DNA of 7,514 nt, from the NCBI GenBank assembly GCA_949051815.1, contig CARQVR010000091.1:1-7514 (forward strand). The letters are read 5' to 3'. The notes under the pieces are model-generated. The model did not search any database and was not told the origin of the DNA. It worked only from the letters and a program-made list of their open reading frames with translations. The stretch is from an uncultured Lachnospiraceae bacterium (lineage in GTDB: Bacteria; Bacillota; Clostridia; Lachnospirales; Lachnospiraceae). Both the position numbers and the translations under genes were made by a program. The number at the start of each line of letters is the position of its first letter. Within the stretch, counting starts at the first letter, position 1. Of this stretch, positions 1-6,854 are shown in pieces.

Positions 1-335
1 GTATGGTGCCGGGTATCGCCATCAATCCGGGGACGAGCATCGAAACGGTCATGGAGATGCTCGTGATCGTGAAGAAGGTGCTTGTGATGTCGGTGAATCC
101 CGGAAACGCCGGGCAGATGTATCTGCCGTATGTAGGGAAGAAAATTACAAAGCTTCTGGCGATTAAGGATGAAATTCAATTTGATATTTATTGGGACGGG
201 GCTTGCGGGGCGGACAAGATCAGGCAATATGCACCAAGAGGGGTGAAAGGTTTCGTGCTTGGGACGACGCTTCTGTTTGGGAAAGACGCGCCTTACGGGG
301 AGACGCTGGCAGGTATTCGAAAGCTGAATTTTTAA
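1..335 (+). CDS. rpe: Ribulose-phosphate 3-epimerase family protein, C-terminal part (5' end outside window)
   Basis: The visible 110 residues are the C-terminal half of a TIM-barrel pentose-5-phosphate 3-epimerase, which interconverts ribulose 5-phosphate and xylulose 5-phosphate in the cytoplasm. Landmarks in order are GIAINPGTS, VLVMSVNPGNAGQ (the phosphate-loop region, usually MTVNPGFGGQ), IYWDGAC (usually VDGGI, carrying the catalytic Asp) and VLGTTLLFG (the last phosphate-binding loop, usually GSALF). The frame is open to the left edge, so the ATG at base 3 is probably internal. The full-length family is about 215-230 residues. The motif changes (NPGNAGQ, WDGAC) make this a divergent member, so the exact sugar phosphate is uncertain. 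The gene is followed after 71 bases by a cytidylyltransferase on the same strand with no clear terminator between them. This suggests an operon that supplies an activated pentitol or related compound. Confidence is high for the family and moderate for the substrate. Confidence 0.85.
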   Translation, partial: MVPGIAINPGTSIETVMEMLVIVKKVLVMSVNPGNAGQMYLPYVGKKITKLLAIKDEIQFDIYWDGACGADKIRQYAPRGVKGFVLGTTLLFGKDAPYGETLAGIRKLNF

Positions 336-393
336 GTGTGTGTCCGCCAGATTTGATGGATGTGAACATTCGGGACTGAATACAGTATGCCAT

Positions 394-399
394 GGGGGA
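394..399 (+). promoter_or_regulatory. Ribosome binding site deciding the start of the IspD/TarI gene
   Basis: GGGGGA lies 7 bases before the ATG at 407. An in-frame ATG at 392 overlaps this purine run and has no Shine-Dalgarno sequence of its own, so 407 is the better start. Confidence 0.55.
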
Positions 400-406
400 T
401 GGAATT

Positions 407-1111
407 ATGGTGACAGCATTGCTGTTGTCCGGCGGAAGTGGAAAAAGGATGGGCTTGGAGACGCCGAAACAGTATATAAAAGTGAATGGCAGACCGGTCA
501 TTTTTTACAGTCTGGAAAGCCTGTTTGCCCATGAGGGAATCGACGCGGTGGAGATTGTGGCGGATGAAATCTGGCATGAGACGATCCTACAGTGTATTGC
601 CGCCGTCTGTGCCGGAAACAAGAATAAATTCAGAGGATTTTCCACACCGGGGGAAAATCGGCAGCTCTCGATTTTGAACGGCCTTACCGATATTAGAAAA
701 TATATGACCGATACAGACTATGTGCTGATTCACGATGCAGCCAGACCGCTTTTATCAGCGCGGCAGATTACAGTCTGTCTGGAGGCGGCAGTCGGACATG
801 ACGGTGTGCTCCCGGCGCTTCCGATGAAGGATACTGTCTATTTAAGCGGTGATGGTAAGTCGGTGACAGCTTTGCTGGACAGAAAGAAAATTGTTGCAGG
901 ACAGGCGCCGGAAGTATTTATGCTTGGTAAGTATTATGAAGCAAACCGGGCGCTCCTGCCAGAGAAAATTCTGGATATCAACGGGTCGACAGAGCCGGCT
1001 GTTATGGCGGGGATGGATATTGCTATGGTTTCTGGCGATGAGTTGAATTTTAAAATTACTACGCTGGCGGATTTACAGAGGTTTGAGAAGATACAGAAAG
1101 ATGGAAAATGA
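407..1111 (+). CDS. IspD/TarI-family cytidylyltransferase (CTP: sugar-alcohol phosphate)
   Basis: This 234-residue protein has the usual length of the IspD/TarI family, which transfers CMP from CTP to methylerythritol 4-phosphate (IspD) or ribitol 5-phosphate (TarI) in the cytoplasm. The N-terminal CTP-binding loop LLSGGSGKRMG with TPKQY is at residues 6-23. GENRQLSILNGL is at 82-93. IHDAARPLL, with the metal-binding Asp at about 110, is at 108-116. KDTV is at 141-144, the APEVF segment at 167-171, INGSTEPAV at 191-199 and the substrate-side NFKIT at 214-218. All catalytic landmarks are intact. The ATG at 407 is preferred over 392 because of the purine run at 394-399. The epimerase-like gene just upstream fits a pathway to a CDP-pentitol for envelope glycopolymers. 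A housekeeping IspD role in the MEP isoprenoid pathway is equally allowed by sequence, so no symbol is given. A strong terminator follows the stop. Confidence 0.88.
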   Translation: MVTALLLSGGSGKRMGLETPKQYIKVNGRPVIFYSLESLFAHEGIDAVEIVADEIWHETILQCIAAVCAGNKNKFRGFSTPGENRQLSILNGLTDIRKYMTDTDYVLIHDAARPLLSARQITVCLEAAVGHDGVLPALPMKDTVYLSGDGKSVTALLDRKKIVAGQAPEVFMLGKYYEANRALLPEKILDINGSTEPAVMAGMDIAMVSGDELNFKITTLADLQRFEKIQKDGK

Positions 1112-1134
1112 TAGCGTAAATATTTATGTAAACT

Positions 1135-1171
1135 AAAAGCGGCTGCCCGGATGTTCGGGCGGCCGCTTTTT
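1135..1171. terminator. Bidirectional intrinsic terminator between convergent genes
   Basis: A 15-bp stem pairs AAAAGCGGCTGCCCG (1135-1149) with CGGGCGGCCGCTTTT (1156-1170), with one G-U wobble and a 6-base loop (GATGTT). The + strand ends in a run of five T. The opposite strand ends in TTTT from the A run at 1135-1138. It lies 23 bases past the IspD/TarI stop and 24 bases past the stop of the convergent membrane-protein gene, so it can serve both. Confidence 0.9.
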
Positions 1172-1195
1172 GACTGCACTTATTTTTACGCTGTA

Positions 1196-1660
1196 TTACT
1201 TGTTCTGCGTCTGCTCCTGTGACTGGCTCTGCGGCTGCTCCTGCGAAAGCTGGGTGTATGTCACGTTCTCGACAAAACCGAAAGCTTTCATGGCGAAGCC
1301 TTTCACAAAGGGCAGATCTGCGGATTGCTCTTTCGCTGTACGAAGGATGCCGATGACTGCCAGTATCAGTATAGCCAGAGAGATAAGGGATGTCACTACG
1401 CCGAAAATTCCGGAAAACAGTGTGCCTATTACGGGAATGCCGTAGATCGGGCTGATGATGCCGATGATCGTGGAGACGATACCGGAGATCAGGGAAAGGA
1501 AGAATGCCTGCATCACCTGAATGGTGAGCCATTGATCCTTATGTACTACGATCACAAAGCCAAGCAGCAGCAGGGCAAGTGTGGTGTGTCCTAACAGGGC
1601 AAGCACAAAGCCGAGCACTGCATAGAACCTGATGCAAATTCCAAAGTTATCTTTTCTCAT
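1196..1660 (-). CDS. Small multi-spanning membrane protein with Gln/Ser-rich tail (possibly DUF4870/Tic20-like)
   Basis: This 154-residue protein is almost entirely hydrophobic up to residue 107. Likely membrane segments are about 11-39 (one long or two short passes), 47-69 and 79-107. The pattern of a Gln-Ala pair opening the second segment (QVMQAFF), an Ile/Pro/Gly hinge (IIGIISPIYGIPVIG) and a terminal IGILRTAKEQSADLPFVKGFA stretch resembles the DUF4870/Tic20-like membrane fold. I cannot confirm that family, and the function is unknown. The tail from residue 137 (LSQEQPQSQSQEQTQNK) is polar, low-complexity and probably disordered. The start was set at 1660 because GGAGG (CCTCC at 1668-1672 on +) lies at a normal distance. 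An in-frame extension to 1801 would read back through the promoter region. The gene is divergent from the arabinofuranosidase and ends at the shared terminator. Confidence 0.72.
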   Translation of the reverse strand: MRKDNFGICIRFYAVLGFVLALLGHTTLALLLLGFVIVVHKDQWLTIQVMQAFFLSLISGIVSTIIGIISPIYGIPVIGTLFSGIFGVVTSLISLAILILAVIGILRTAKEQSADLPFVKGFAMKAFGFVENVTYTQLSQEQPQSQSQEQTQNK

Positions 1661-1667
1661 TTCTTTT

Positions 1668-1672
1668 CCTCC
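1668..1672 (-). promoter_or_regulatory. Ribosome binding site deciding the start of the membrane-protein gene
   Basis: GGAGG on the minus strand lies 7 bases before the ATG at 1660-1658. No comparable site precedes the upstream in-frame start at 1801. Confidence 0.8.
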
Positions 1673-1693
1673 ATTTTTCTTAAGTCTTGTACC

Positions 1694-1722
1694 AGCATAC
1701 CATTGTTTGGCGGGGAACACAA
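1694..1722 (-). promoter_or_regulatory. Candidate promoter of the membrane-protein gene
   Basis: Read on the minus strand: TTGTGT (-35, + positions 1722-1717), a 17-base spacer, then TATGCT (-10, 1699-1694). The -10 box is preceded by TGG, giving an extended -10. Transcription would start about 25 bases before the GGAGG site. Confidence 0.5.
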
Positions 1723-1739
1723 GTGAACGGGGGCAATCC

Positions 1740-1764
1740 TGCAAAAGAGTGCAATTTTGTGCAA
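1740..1764. repeat. Three TGCAA direct repeats with 10-bp spacing
   Basis: TGCAA occurs at 1740-1744, 1750-1754 and 1760-1764, exactly one helical turn apart. The last copy ends 17 bases before the -35 box of the arabinofuranosidase promoter. The position and phasing would suit a transcription-factor site, but no factor is identified and the unit is short. Confidence 0.4.
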
Positions 1765-1781
1765 GAAGTAACAAGGCCTGC

Positions 1782-1810
1782 TTGTTAACACAGAGAAACA
1801 ATGATATAAT
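1782..1810 (+). promoter_or_regulatory. Promoter of the GH51 arabinofuranosidase gene
   Basis: TTGTTA (1782-1787), a 17-base spacer, then a perfect TATAAT (1805-1810) preceded by TGA, giving an extended -10. The -35 box is part of an inverted repeat, TTGTT (1782-1786) with AACAA (1797-1801), that could be an operator. The transcript start would fall near 1817, giving a leader of about 45 bases with the ribosome binding site AGAGAGGG at 1841-1848. Confidence 0.8.
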
Positions 1811-1860
1811 TATATCTAAAGTATTTTAGAAAATCATAAAAGAGAGGGCGGGCAAACAAT

Positions 1861-4074
1861 ATGAAAGGACAGGTATGTGGATGGAAGCGGGCAGCCGCGT
1901 GCGGTTTATGTGCGGCTGTTATGGTGAGCGCGGCCGCCTGCGGGCAGAGCGCGGGGAGTGACGGTGCGGATGGCGGCGGCCAGGCAGAAACGGCGGTAGA
2001 TGGAAACGTACAGGACAGCGCGGGTGATCCGGCAAATGGCGCGCAGGATGGACAGGCAGGCGCGGAAGTCGCCGGTCAGCAGACGGAAGCGGACGGGATT
2101 GTATATCAGGTCAATACGGATATTTCCGGATTGGATGACAGCCACCGGATTTCAGACACCCTGTTCGGACTGTTTCTGGAGGATATCAACTACGCCGTGG
2201 ATGGCGGTATGTACGCGGAGCTGGTGAAGAACCGTTCCTTTGAGTACGGGATGGAGGCGAGGGACGCGCAGCTTCACGGCTGGGAGGCGACTGACGGCAC
2301 GGTGGAGTTTTCGGTGCGGGACGGGAGCGCGGACGGCACGGCGCTGAATGAGAACAACCCGCAGTACGCAGTGGTGTGCCATACGGGAACTTCTTCTGCA
2401 AAACCGTATGCGGGAATCCGGAACGGCGGATATCTGGAGGGGATGGCAGTCGCGCAGGGGGCGTCCTACGACCTGTCCTTTTACTGCAAATCCGATGACG
2501 GTTCGGTGGACGCGGTGACGGTGAGCCTCGGAAACGAGGACGGAACGGTCTACGCGGAACAGACGGTGGAGGGCGTTACGGATCAGTGGCAGAAATTTGA
2601 GACAACCCTGACGACGGACGTGACGGAGAACAGACATGTGTGCCTTTCGGTGGAGATTCCGGCGGGTACGGCCTGCTTCGACATGATTTCCCTGATGCCG
2701 CAGGATACTTACAAGGGACTGCCCATCCGAAAGGATTTCGGGGAATATCTGGAGGCGCTGCAGCCTAAATTTCTGCGGTTCCCGGGCGGCTGCGTGATCG
2801 AAGGACGGGATGAGGAGAGTATCTACAGTTGGAAGGATTCCATCGGTGACGGGCTTGCCTTTGAGATAAACGGGGAAGAGACGGTGGGGGACGTGGCGGT
2901 GCGGCCGCAGGGCAAGAGCATCTGGCAGGGCTCTAAGGCGAATCCCTATTATACGACTTACGGGCTGGGTTTTTATGAGTATTTTGAGTTCTGCGAGGCT
3001 CTTGGCTGTATGCCGGTGCCGGTGCTCAACGCGGGCATGACCTGTGAAATCCAGAGTCCTTTCTACAAGGTGTACAGCATTGCGGACGAGGCGTTTCAAC
3101 AGTATGTGCAGGATGCGCTTGATCTGGTGGAGTTCTGTAAGGGGGATGAGAGCACCCGATGGGGTGCGGTGCGGATTGCCATGGGGCATGAGGCGCCCTT
3201 TGAGCTAACCTGTATCGGCATCGGCAACGAACAGTGGCAGAGCGAGTACCACCAGCATTACAAACAGTTTGTTAAGGCGTTTGAAGAGGCTGCGGCTTCT
3301 GATCCCGGTCTGTACGGCGGTGTGGAGCTGATTGTGGCAAACGGTACAGCGTTTGACAGCACGGAGGGGTGGGCTTATCTGGCCGTGAACCCAGATCAGA
3401 TTACCACGCTGGTGGATGAGCATTACTACCAGACGCCGGAGTGGTTTCTGGCCAACACCAACCGCTATGACAGTTACGACAGAAACGCGCAGGCGAAAGT
3501 ATTTCTCGGTGAGTATGCGGCGAAGGCCAACACGCTGGACGCGGCGCTGGCGGAAGCAGCTTACATGACAGGGCTTGAGAAGAACGGGGATGTGGTGAAG
3601 ATGGCCTGTTATGCGCCGCTCTTCTCCCACGAAAAACTGAGCCAGTGGGTGCCGGATCTGATTTTTTATGCCAATGACGGGATGTTCGGGTCGGTCAATT
3701 ATTATGTACAGCAGATGTTCGGAAACAACGCGGGTCAGTACAGTTTAGAGACGTCCCTCACCGGTGCGCCAGAGCAGACGCTCTATGAGTCTGCGGTGGA
3801 CGCGGACGGAGATGTGATTCTTAAGCTGGTCAATGTGTCGGAGGAAGAGCAGACGGTGCATGTGTCGCTTACGGGCAGGGAAATGACATGTTTTATGGAA
3901 GAAGCCGATGTGACGGTGCTTTCGGGAACGGACCGGAAAGCCGTGAACAGCTTTAAGGAAATGGCGGTGACGCCTCAGGAGAGTAAGATGCAGATCGGTG
4001 AGACGTTTGATTACACCGCTCCCGCAAATTCGCTGACGGTGATACGGCTGGGGGCTTTGAATCGTGATTTTTAA
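1861..4074 (+). CDS. Surface lipoprotein alpha-L-arabinofuranosidase, GH51 with inserted CBM-like domain
   Basis: The 737-residue product should release terminal alpha-L-arabinofuranosyl units from arabinan or arabinoxylan outside the cell. Residues 1-26 look like a lipoprotein signal peptide ending SAAA-C27, so the enzyme is probably lipid-anchored. The box has Ala rather than Leu at -3, which lowers certainty. Residues 28-80 form a Gly/Asp/Gln/Ala-rich spacer. The GH51 signature ISDTLFGLFLEDIN starts at 97, followed by DGGMYAELVKNRSFEYG at 114-130. Residues about 136-280 form a beta-rich insert resembling a CBM4/9-type carbohydrate-binding module (ending in DQWQKFETTL and CFDMISLMP). The catalytic barrel resumes with KFLRFPGGCVIEG (303-315). 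The likely acid/base is Glu457 in GIGNEQW and the nucleophile Glu551 in FLGEYAA, with HYY at 521-523. A C-terminal beta domain runs from about 630. No key residue is missing. The gene is richer in GC than its neighbours and has no transporter or regulator beside it. Confidence 0.93.
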   Translation: MKGQVCGWKRAAACGLCAAVMVSAAACGQSAGSDGADGGGQAETAVDGNVQDSAGDPANGAQDGQAGAEVAGQQTEADGIVYQVNTDISGLDDSHRISDTLFGLFLEDINYAVDGGMYAELVKNRSFEYGMEARDAQLHGWEATDGTVEFSVRDGSADGTALNENNPQYAVVCHTGTSSAKPYAGIRNGGYLEGMAVAQGASYDLSFYCKSDDGSVDAVTVSLGNEDGTVYAEQTVEGVTDQWQKFETTLTTDVTENRHVCLSVEIPAGTACFDMISLMPQDTYKGLPIRKDFGEYLEALQPKFLRFPGGCVIEGRDEESIYSWKDSIGDGLAFEINGEETVGDVAVRPQGKSIWQGSKANPYYTTYGLGFYEYFEFCEALGCMPVPVLNAGMTCEIQSPFYKVYSIADEAFQQYVQDALDLVEFCKGDESTRWGAVRIAMGHEAPFELTCIGIGNEQWQSEYHQHYKQFVKAFEEAAASDPGLYGGVELIVANGTAFDSTEGWAYLAVNPDQITTLVDEHYYQTPEWFLANTNRYDSYDRNAQAKVFLGEYAAKANTLDAALAEAAYMTGLEKNGDVVKMACYAPLFSHEKLSQWVPDLIFYANDGMFGSVNYYVQQMFGNNAGQYSLETSLTGAPEQTLYESAVDADGDVILKLVNVSEEEQTVHVSLTGREMTCFMEEADVTVLSGTDRKAVNSFKEMAVTPQESKMQIGETFDYTAPANSLTVIRLGALNRDF

Positions 4075-4103
4075 AAAACTGACCTGTTATTAAGGAAAAG
4101 AGG

Positions 4104-4132
4104 TTGATTTTCTCAGTGATTCTTCATACAAT
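4104..4132 (+). promoter_or_regulatory. Candidate promoter of the AAA_14/DUF4143 ATPase gene
   Basis: TTGATT (4104-4109), a 17-base spacer, then TACAAT (4127-4132). The gene therefore need not depend on readthrough from the arabinofuranosidase gene, after which no strong terminator was seen. The leader is about 45 bases. Confidence 0.6.
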
Positions 4133-4184
4133 ATAACTACGGGAAAATGCATCAATTCACAAAAACCCGAAGTGAGGAGACGGA

Positions 4185-5438
4185 ATGGAGCCGATTAAAC
4201 GTGATTTATATTTGAACCGATTGGTTGAACGCCGGGAAAATGGTTTGATTAAGGTGATTACAGGGATCCGGAGATGTGGAAAATCTTATCTTTTGTTCAG
4301 GCTGTATTATCAATATCTGTTGGATTCTGGCGTAGAGGCATCCAGAATTATCAGAGTTCCGCTGGATGACGATGACTTTGAGGAATTGCGTGACAGCAGA
4401 AAACTTAGCGGATATATCAGGGGCTGCATAACAGATGAGGGCACATGGTTTGTTTTTTTGGATGAAGTACAGATGTGCAAGGGATTTGAATCGGTATTAA
4501 ACGGGCTGAACAGAAGGGATAATTTGGACATCTATGTTACCGGAAGCAACTCTAAATTCCTTTCCTCTGACGTGCTGACAGAATTTCGGGGACGCGGAGA
4601 CGAAGTGAGAGTTTTCCCGCTTTCTTTTTCTGAATACGTTTCCGCATATAACGGAGATCAATATGATGCCTGGATAGATTACTATAATTATGGAGGGCTT
4701 CCGCTGATTCTCAGCCGAAAAACGGACGAGTTGAAATCAAGATATCTGATTGACCTGTGCAAAGAACTGTATTTGAAGGATATCGAAGAGCGACACAGAC
4801 TGCGGGGAGATCATGTCATGGATACGCTGGTCAATATACTTGCATCGGCAGTGGGGTCTTTGACAAATCCGACAAAGCTGGCAAACACTTTCAGCAGTAA
4901 TGGAATCCGTGTCAGCGATAAAACAATTGGCGCATATATTGGATATTTGCTCGACGCTTTTTTTATAAATAAAGCGGAACGATATGATATCAAAGGGAAA
5001 AAATATATCGCCTCTCCCTTCAAATACTATTTTACCGATGTGGGGCTGCGTAATGCCAGACTCAATTTCAGGCAGCAGGAAGAAAATCATATTATGGAAA
5101 ATATCATTTACAATGAGCTGCTGGTAAGAGGTTTTAATATAGATGTGGGCGTTGTGGAGCGTTCCGAACGTAATGAAAGCGGCAAAGCTGTGCGCAAAAA
5201 GCTGGAGGTCGATTTCGTCTGCAACCGCGGGAACCAGAGGTATTATATTCAGTCTGCGTTTGCCATTCCGGATCGTGATAAAATGCAGCAGGAACAAAAG
5301 TCTTTGGTTCATATCGGTGATTCGTTCAAAAAAATCATAGTAGTCAAAGACCGGATAAAATTATGGCGTAATGAAGAAGGGATTGTGGTAATGGGAATTA
5401 TGGAGTTCCTTTTAAACCCCAACAGTCTGGAGCTGTAG
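4185..5438 (+). CDS. AAA_14 / DUF4143 family ATP-binding protein
   Basis: This 417-residue protein has the standard two-part architecture and usual length of AAA_14-DUF4143 ATPases, whose cellular role is largely unknown. Walker A GIRRCGKS is at 27-34, Walker B WFVFLDEVQ at 88-96, a sensor-like YVTGSNS at 117-123, and RGRG (135-138) followed by VFPLSFSEYV (143-152). The C-terminal DUF4143 part starts near 190 (DLCKELYLKDI). It carries a PD-(D/E)XK nuclease-like core: ENIIYNELLVRG at 305-316 and EVDFVC at 341-346. The usual third-strand E-x-K is replaced by YYIQSAF (353-359), so nuclease activity is doubtful. GAGGAG (4174-4179) precedes the ATG by 5 bases. The gene is clearly more AT-rich than the preceding one, and such genes are often scattered singly by horizontal transfer. 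No partner toxin or antitoxin gene is visible, and a role in DNA or stress biology is only inference. Confidence 0.9.
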   Translation: MEPIKRDLYLNRLVERRENGLIKVITGIRRCGKSYLLFRLYYQYLLDSGVEASRIIRVPLDDDDFEELRDSRKLSGYIRGCITDEGTWFVFLDEVQMCKGFESVLNGLNRRDNLDIYVTGSNSKFLSSDVLTEFRGRGDEVRVFPLSFSEYVSAYNGDQYDAWIDYYNYGGLPLILSRKTDELKSRYLIDLCKELYLKDIEERHRLRGDHVMDTLVNILASAVGSLTNPTKLANTFSSNGIRVSDKTIGAYIGYLLDAFFINKAERYDIKGKKYIASPFKYYFTDVGLRNARLNFRQQEENHIMENIIYNELLVRGFNIDVGVVERSERNESGKAVRKKLEVDFVCNRGNQRYYIQSAFAIPDRDKMQQEQKSLVHIGDSFKKIIVVKDRIKLWRNEEGIVVMGIMEFLLNPNSLEL

Positions 5439-5464
5439 CGCACCATATATTCCCGCAATCCGTT

Positions 5465-6031
5465 CTATCCCTGCGTTTTCACATAATAATCGGTATAGCG
5501 TGTCCCGTCGTGTCCCACAAGCGCCTCCTGCGTGGCCGCAAAACCGAGCTTTTCCACCGCTTCCCTGCGCGGGGCAGCGGACGGTATGACTTTGGTGGCG
5601 ATCATTTTGCAGTGGAACAGGTCGTAAGCAGGCGGCACGATCAACGATAAGATGTCATGGACAGCCGCTGTATTTTCATAGTCGCTTCGCAGATCCAGCC
5701 GCAGCAGGCCGCAGTCGTTAAAATAGTCCTGTGCCTGTCTGTTAAACAGCTCGATGGTTCCAACCGCTTTCCGGTCTTTCTGATCGACGATCACCCAGCG
5801 GACAAACCACTTCTCCCGGTAAGCTTCCATCCAGAAGTCTACGGCGCTCTGCATACGCTCCTGCGTTGTATAGTGGAAATCATCGCCGTGGCAGTTGTCG
5901 CTGTTAAAGAGGGGTACGGCCTTTTCGTCGGAATACACCCCGAGCAGGTCGAAAACATCGGCGGGTTCCACCGGTCGTAAAAGATAGCGGTCGTTTTCAA
6001 AGGTGGGACATGTTACATAAGGGTCTGTCAT
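5465..6031 (-). CDS. GNAT-family N-acetyltransferase (Acetyltransf_3/RimJ-like)
   Basis: This 188-residue protein has the length and order of the GNAT fold and should transfer an acetyl group from acetyl-CoA to an unknown amine in the cytoplasm. Near the N-terminus, RYLLRPVEPADVFDLLGVYSD (15-35) is the usual opening strand-helix of this group. VGTIELF (90-96) is the central strand, and LLRLDLRSDYENTAAVHDIL (109-128) covers the CoA-loop region. VIPSAAPRREAVEKLGF (148-164) matches the family's N-x-x-S-x-R-x-x-E-K-x-GF motif, with Ala in place of the usual Asn. The acetyl-CoA loop is less glycine-rich than in typical members. The start at 6031 is chosen because GGAGGAA lies 5 bases before it. 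A longer frame from 6058 would begin upstream of that site. The gene converges on the ATPase gene with only 26 bases between stops and no hairpin there. The substrate cannot be predicted. Confidence 0.85.
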   Translation of the reverse strand: MTDPYVTCPTFENDRYLLRPVEPADVFDLLGVYSDEKAVPLFNSDNCHGDDFHYTTQERMQSAVDFWMEAYREKWFVRWVIVDQKDRKAVGTIELFNRQAQDYFNDCGLLRLDLRSDYENTAAVHDILSLIVPPAYDLFHCKMIATKVIPSAAPRREAVEKLGFAATQEALVGHDGTRYTDYYVKTQG

Positions 6032-6035
6032 CAGA

Positions 6036-6042
6036 TTCCTCC
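6036..6042 (-). promoter_or_regulatory. Ribosome binding site deciding the GNAT start
   Basis: GGAGGAA on the minus strand, with a short spacer to the ATG at 6031-6029, selects the shorter 188-residue product. Confidence 0.85.
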
Positions 6043-6084
6043 GTTTAATCGTAAGCATACTTAATAGTGAGTCTTGTTTTGTCC

Positions 6085-6112
6085 ATTATACCAGAAAAAT
6101 ACGGAAAAGCAA
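6085..6112 (-). promoter_or_regulatory. Promoter of the GNAT gene
   Basis: On the minus strand: TTGCTT (+ positions 6112-6107), a 16-base spacer, then a perfect TATAAT (6090-6085) preceded by TGG, giving an extended -10. The leader to the ATG is about 45 bases. Confidence 0.7.
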
Positions 6113-6173
6113 TTTGTTCCGCTGAGAAAGAGAATGAAATATAGAAGAAAAAATTGGGGATTGTGGCAATAGA

Positions 6174-6209
6174 AAAGGGACATGCACCGCAGAAGCGGAA
6201 TGTCCCTTT
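6174..6209 (-). terminator. Intrinsic terminator after the peptidoglycan-binding pseudogene
   Basis: AAAGGGACAT (6174-6183) pairs with ATGTCCCTTT (6200-6209). Inside, CCGC (6187-6190) pairs with GCGG (6195-6198) around an AGAA loop. On the minus strand the stem runs into TTTTCTATT, whereas on the + strand no T run follows. It therefore terminates minus-strand transcription about 55 bases past the stop at 6264, and shields the GNAT promoter just downstream. Confidence 0.75.
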
Positions 6210-6263
6210 CAGGTGTATCAGGCAAAGCCGGAAGACGGTTGAGAACAGATTGGTTTTGGCGCA

Positions 6264-6854
6264 TCACCCCGGCTCCGAAATCCGGCTCACGCCCACATAG
6301 ATTTCCGAAATTTTATACCATGTCGGATAGTCCACGATCCCGTTCGGCGGGAGATTGAAGACGCTCTGGAAGACTCTGACCGCCTCGGCGGTGCGGGGGC
6401 CGTAGACGCCGTCCGCGGTGACGCGGGGGATAGCGGGGTAATTCTGGGCGATGCGGTTTAACTGCTGCTGGATCTGCAGCACCTTATCACCGGAGGCACC
6501 TATGGTTAAGTTGTAGCCGGGCCACGAGGAGGGGACGCCGGAGACGGCAACGGCGCTGTTGATATACATGTCGCTGCCATAGTAGTAGCGGATAATCTGG
6601 ATCGGGGAGTAACCTTCGTCGCCAAGATACTTGGAACCCCACTGGCTTAAGCCGTTGCAGGTCACGTTACGCCCGTCGCAGTAGGAGGTGAAGATGGGCT
6701 GGCGTACGCCCGGGCGGGAGAGGAAATTGGCGAAAATAGAGTCCACAAGTCTGTCGATGTTTTTATAGATATTGCGCCCGCGGATCCATTTCTGGTCGTA
6801 GGCCGTGGAGGAGGTGATGGTGAAGTTATATCCTTTGTTGCGGTACAGAGAAAC
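6264..6854 (-). pseudogene. 5'-truncated peptidoglycan-binding protein (C-terminal ~196 residues only)
   Basis: The frame is open from just after a TAG (6857-6855) to the TGA at 6266-6264. It begins LYRNKGYNFTITSSTAYDQ, continues GRNIYKNIDRL, SRPGVRQPIFTSYCDG and GLSQWGSKYLGDEGYS, and ends in a PG_binding_1 repeat (GASGDKVLQIQQQLNRIAQ, ADGVYGPRTAEAVRVFQ, then FNLPPNGIVDYPTWYKI). From memory, intact clostridial relatives carry the same C-terminal half after a long N-terminal part with an Ig-like/regulatory region and a SpoIID-like domain, about 400 residues in all. That part is absent here. The only nearby start is GTG at 6746, which would drop conserved sequence and lacks a ribosome binding site. 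Homology stops abruptly at about 6850, where the DNA becomes AT-rich. The break therefore looks like an insertion or deletion, not a point mutation. The original role was probably cell-wall or spore-coat related, by inference. Confidence 0.8.

Noticed and set aside
1661..1801. N-terminal extension of the membrane-protein gene to 1801
   Set aside because: The extension crosses the candidate promoter and the GGAGG site that fits the start at 1660, and it adds no conserved sequence.
2152..3189. Long minus-strand open frame (345 residues) inside the arabinofuranosidase gene
   Set aside because: It is antisense to a clearly conserved GH51 coding sequence. It is rich in Arg and His, as expected for a shadow frame of GC-rich DNA.
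4078..4113. Possible weak hairpin after the arabinofuranosidase gene (GACCT with AGGTT, then TTTT)
   Set aside because: Only about four firm base pairs with a long loop, and it overlaps the ATPase promoter. Not good enough to call a terminator.
4737..5312. Minus-strand 191-residue open frame inside the ATPase gene
   Set aside because: It is antisense to the conserved DUF4143 region and has no motif or ribosome binding site.
6061..6267. Minus-strand 68-residue open frame between the pseudogene and the GNAT gene
   Set aside because: It runs through the terminator hairpin (6174-6209) and the GNAT promoter, has no ribosome binding site and resembles no known protein.
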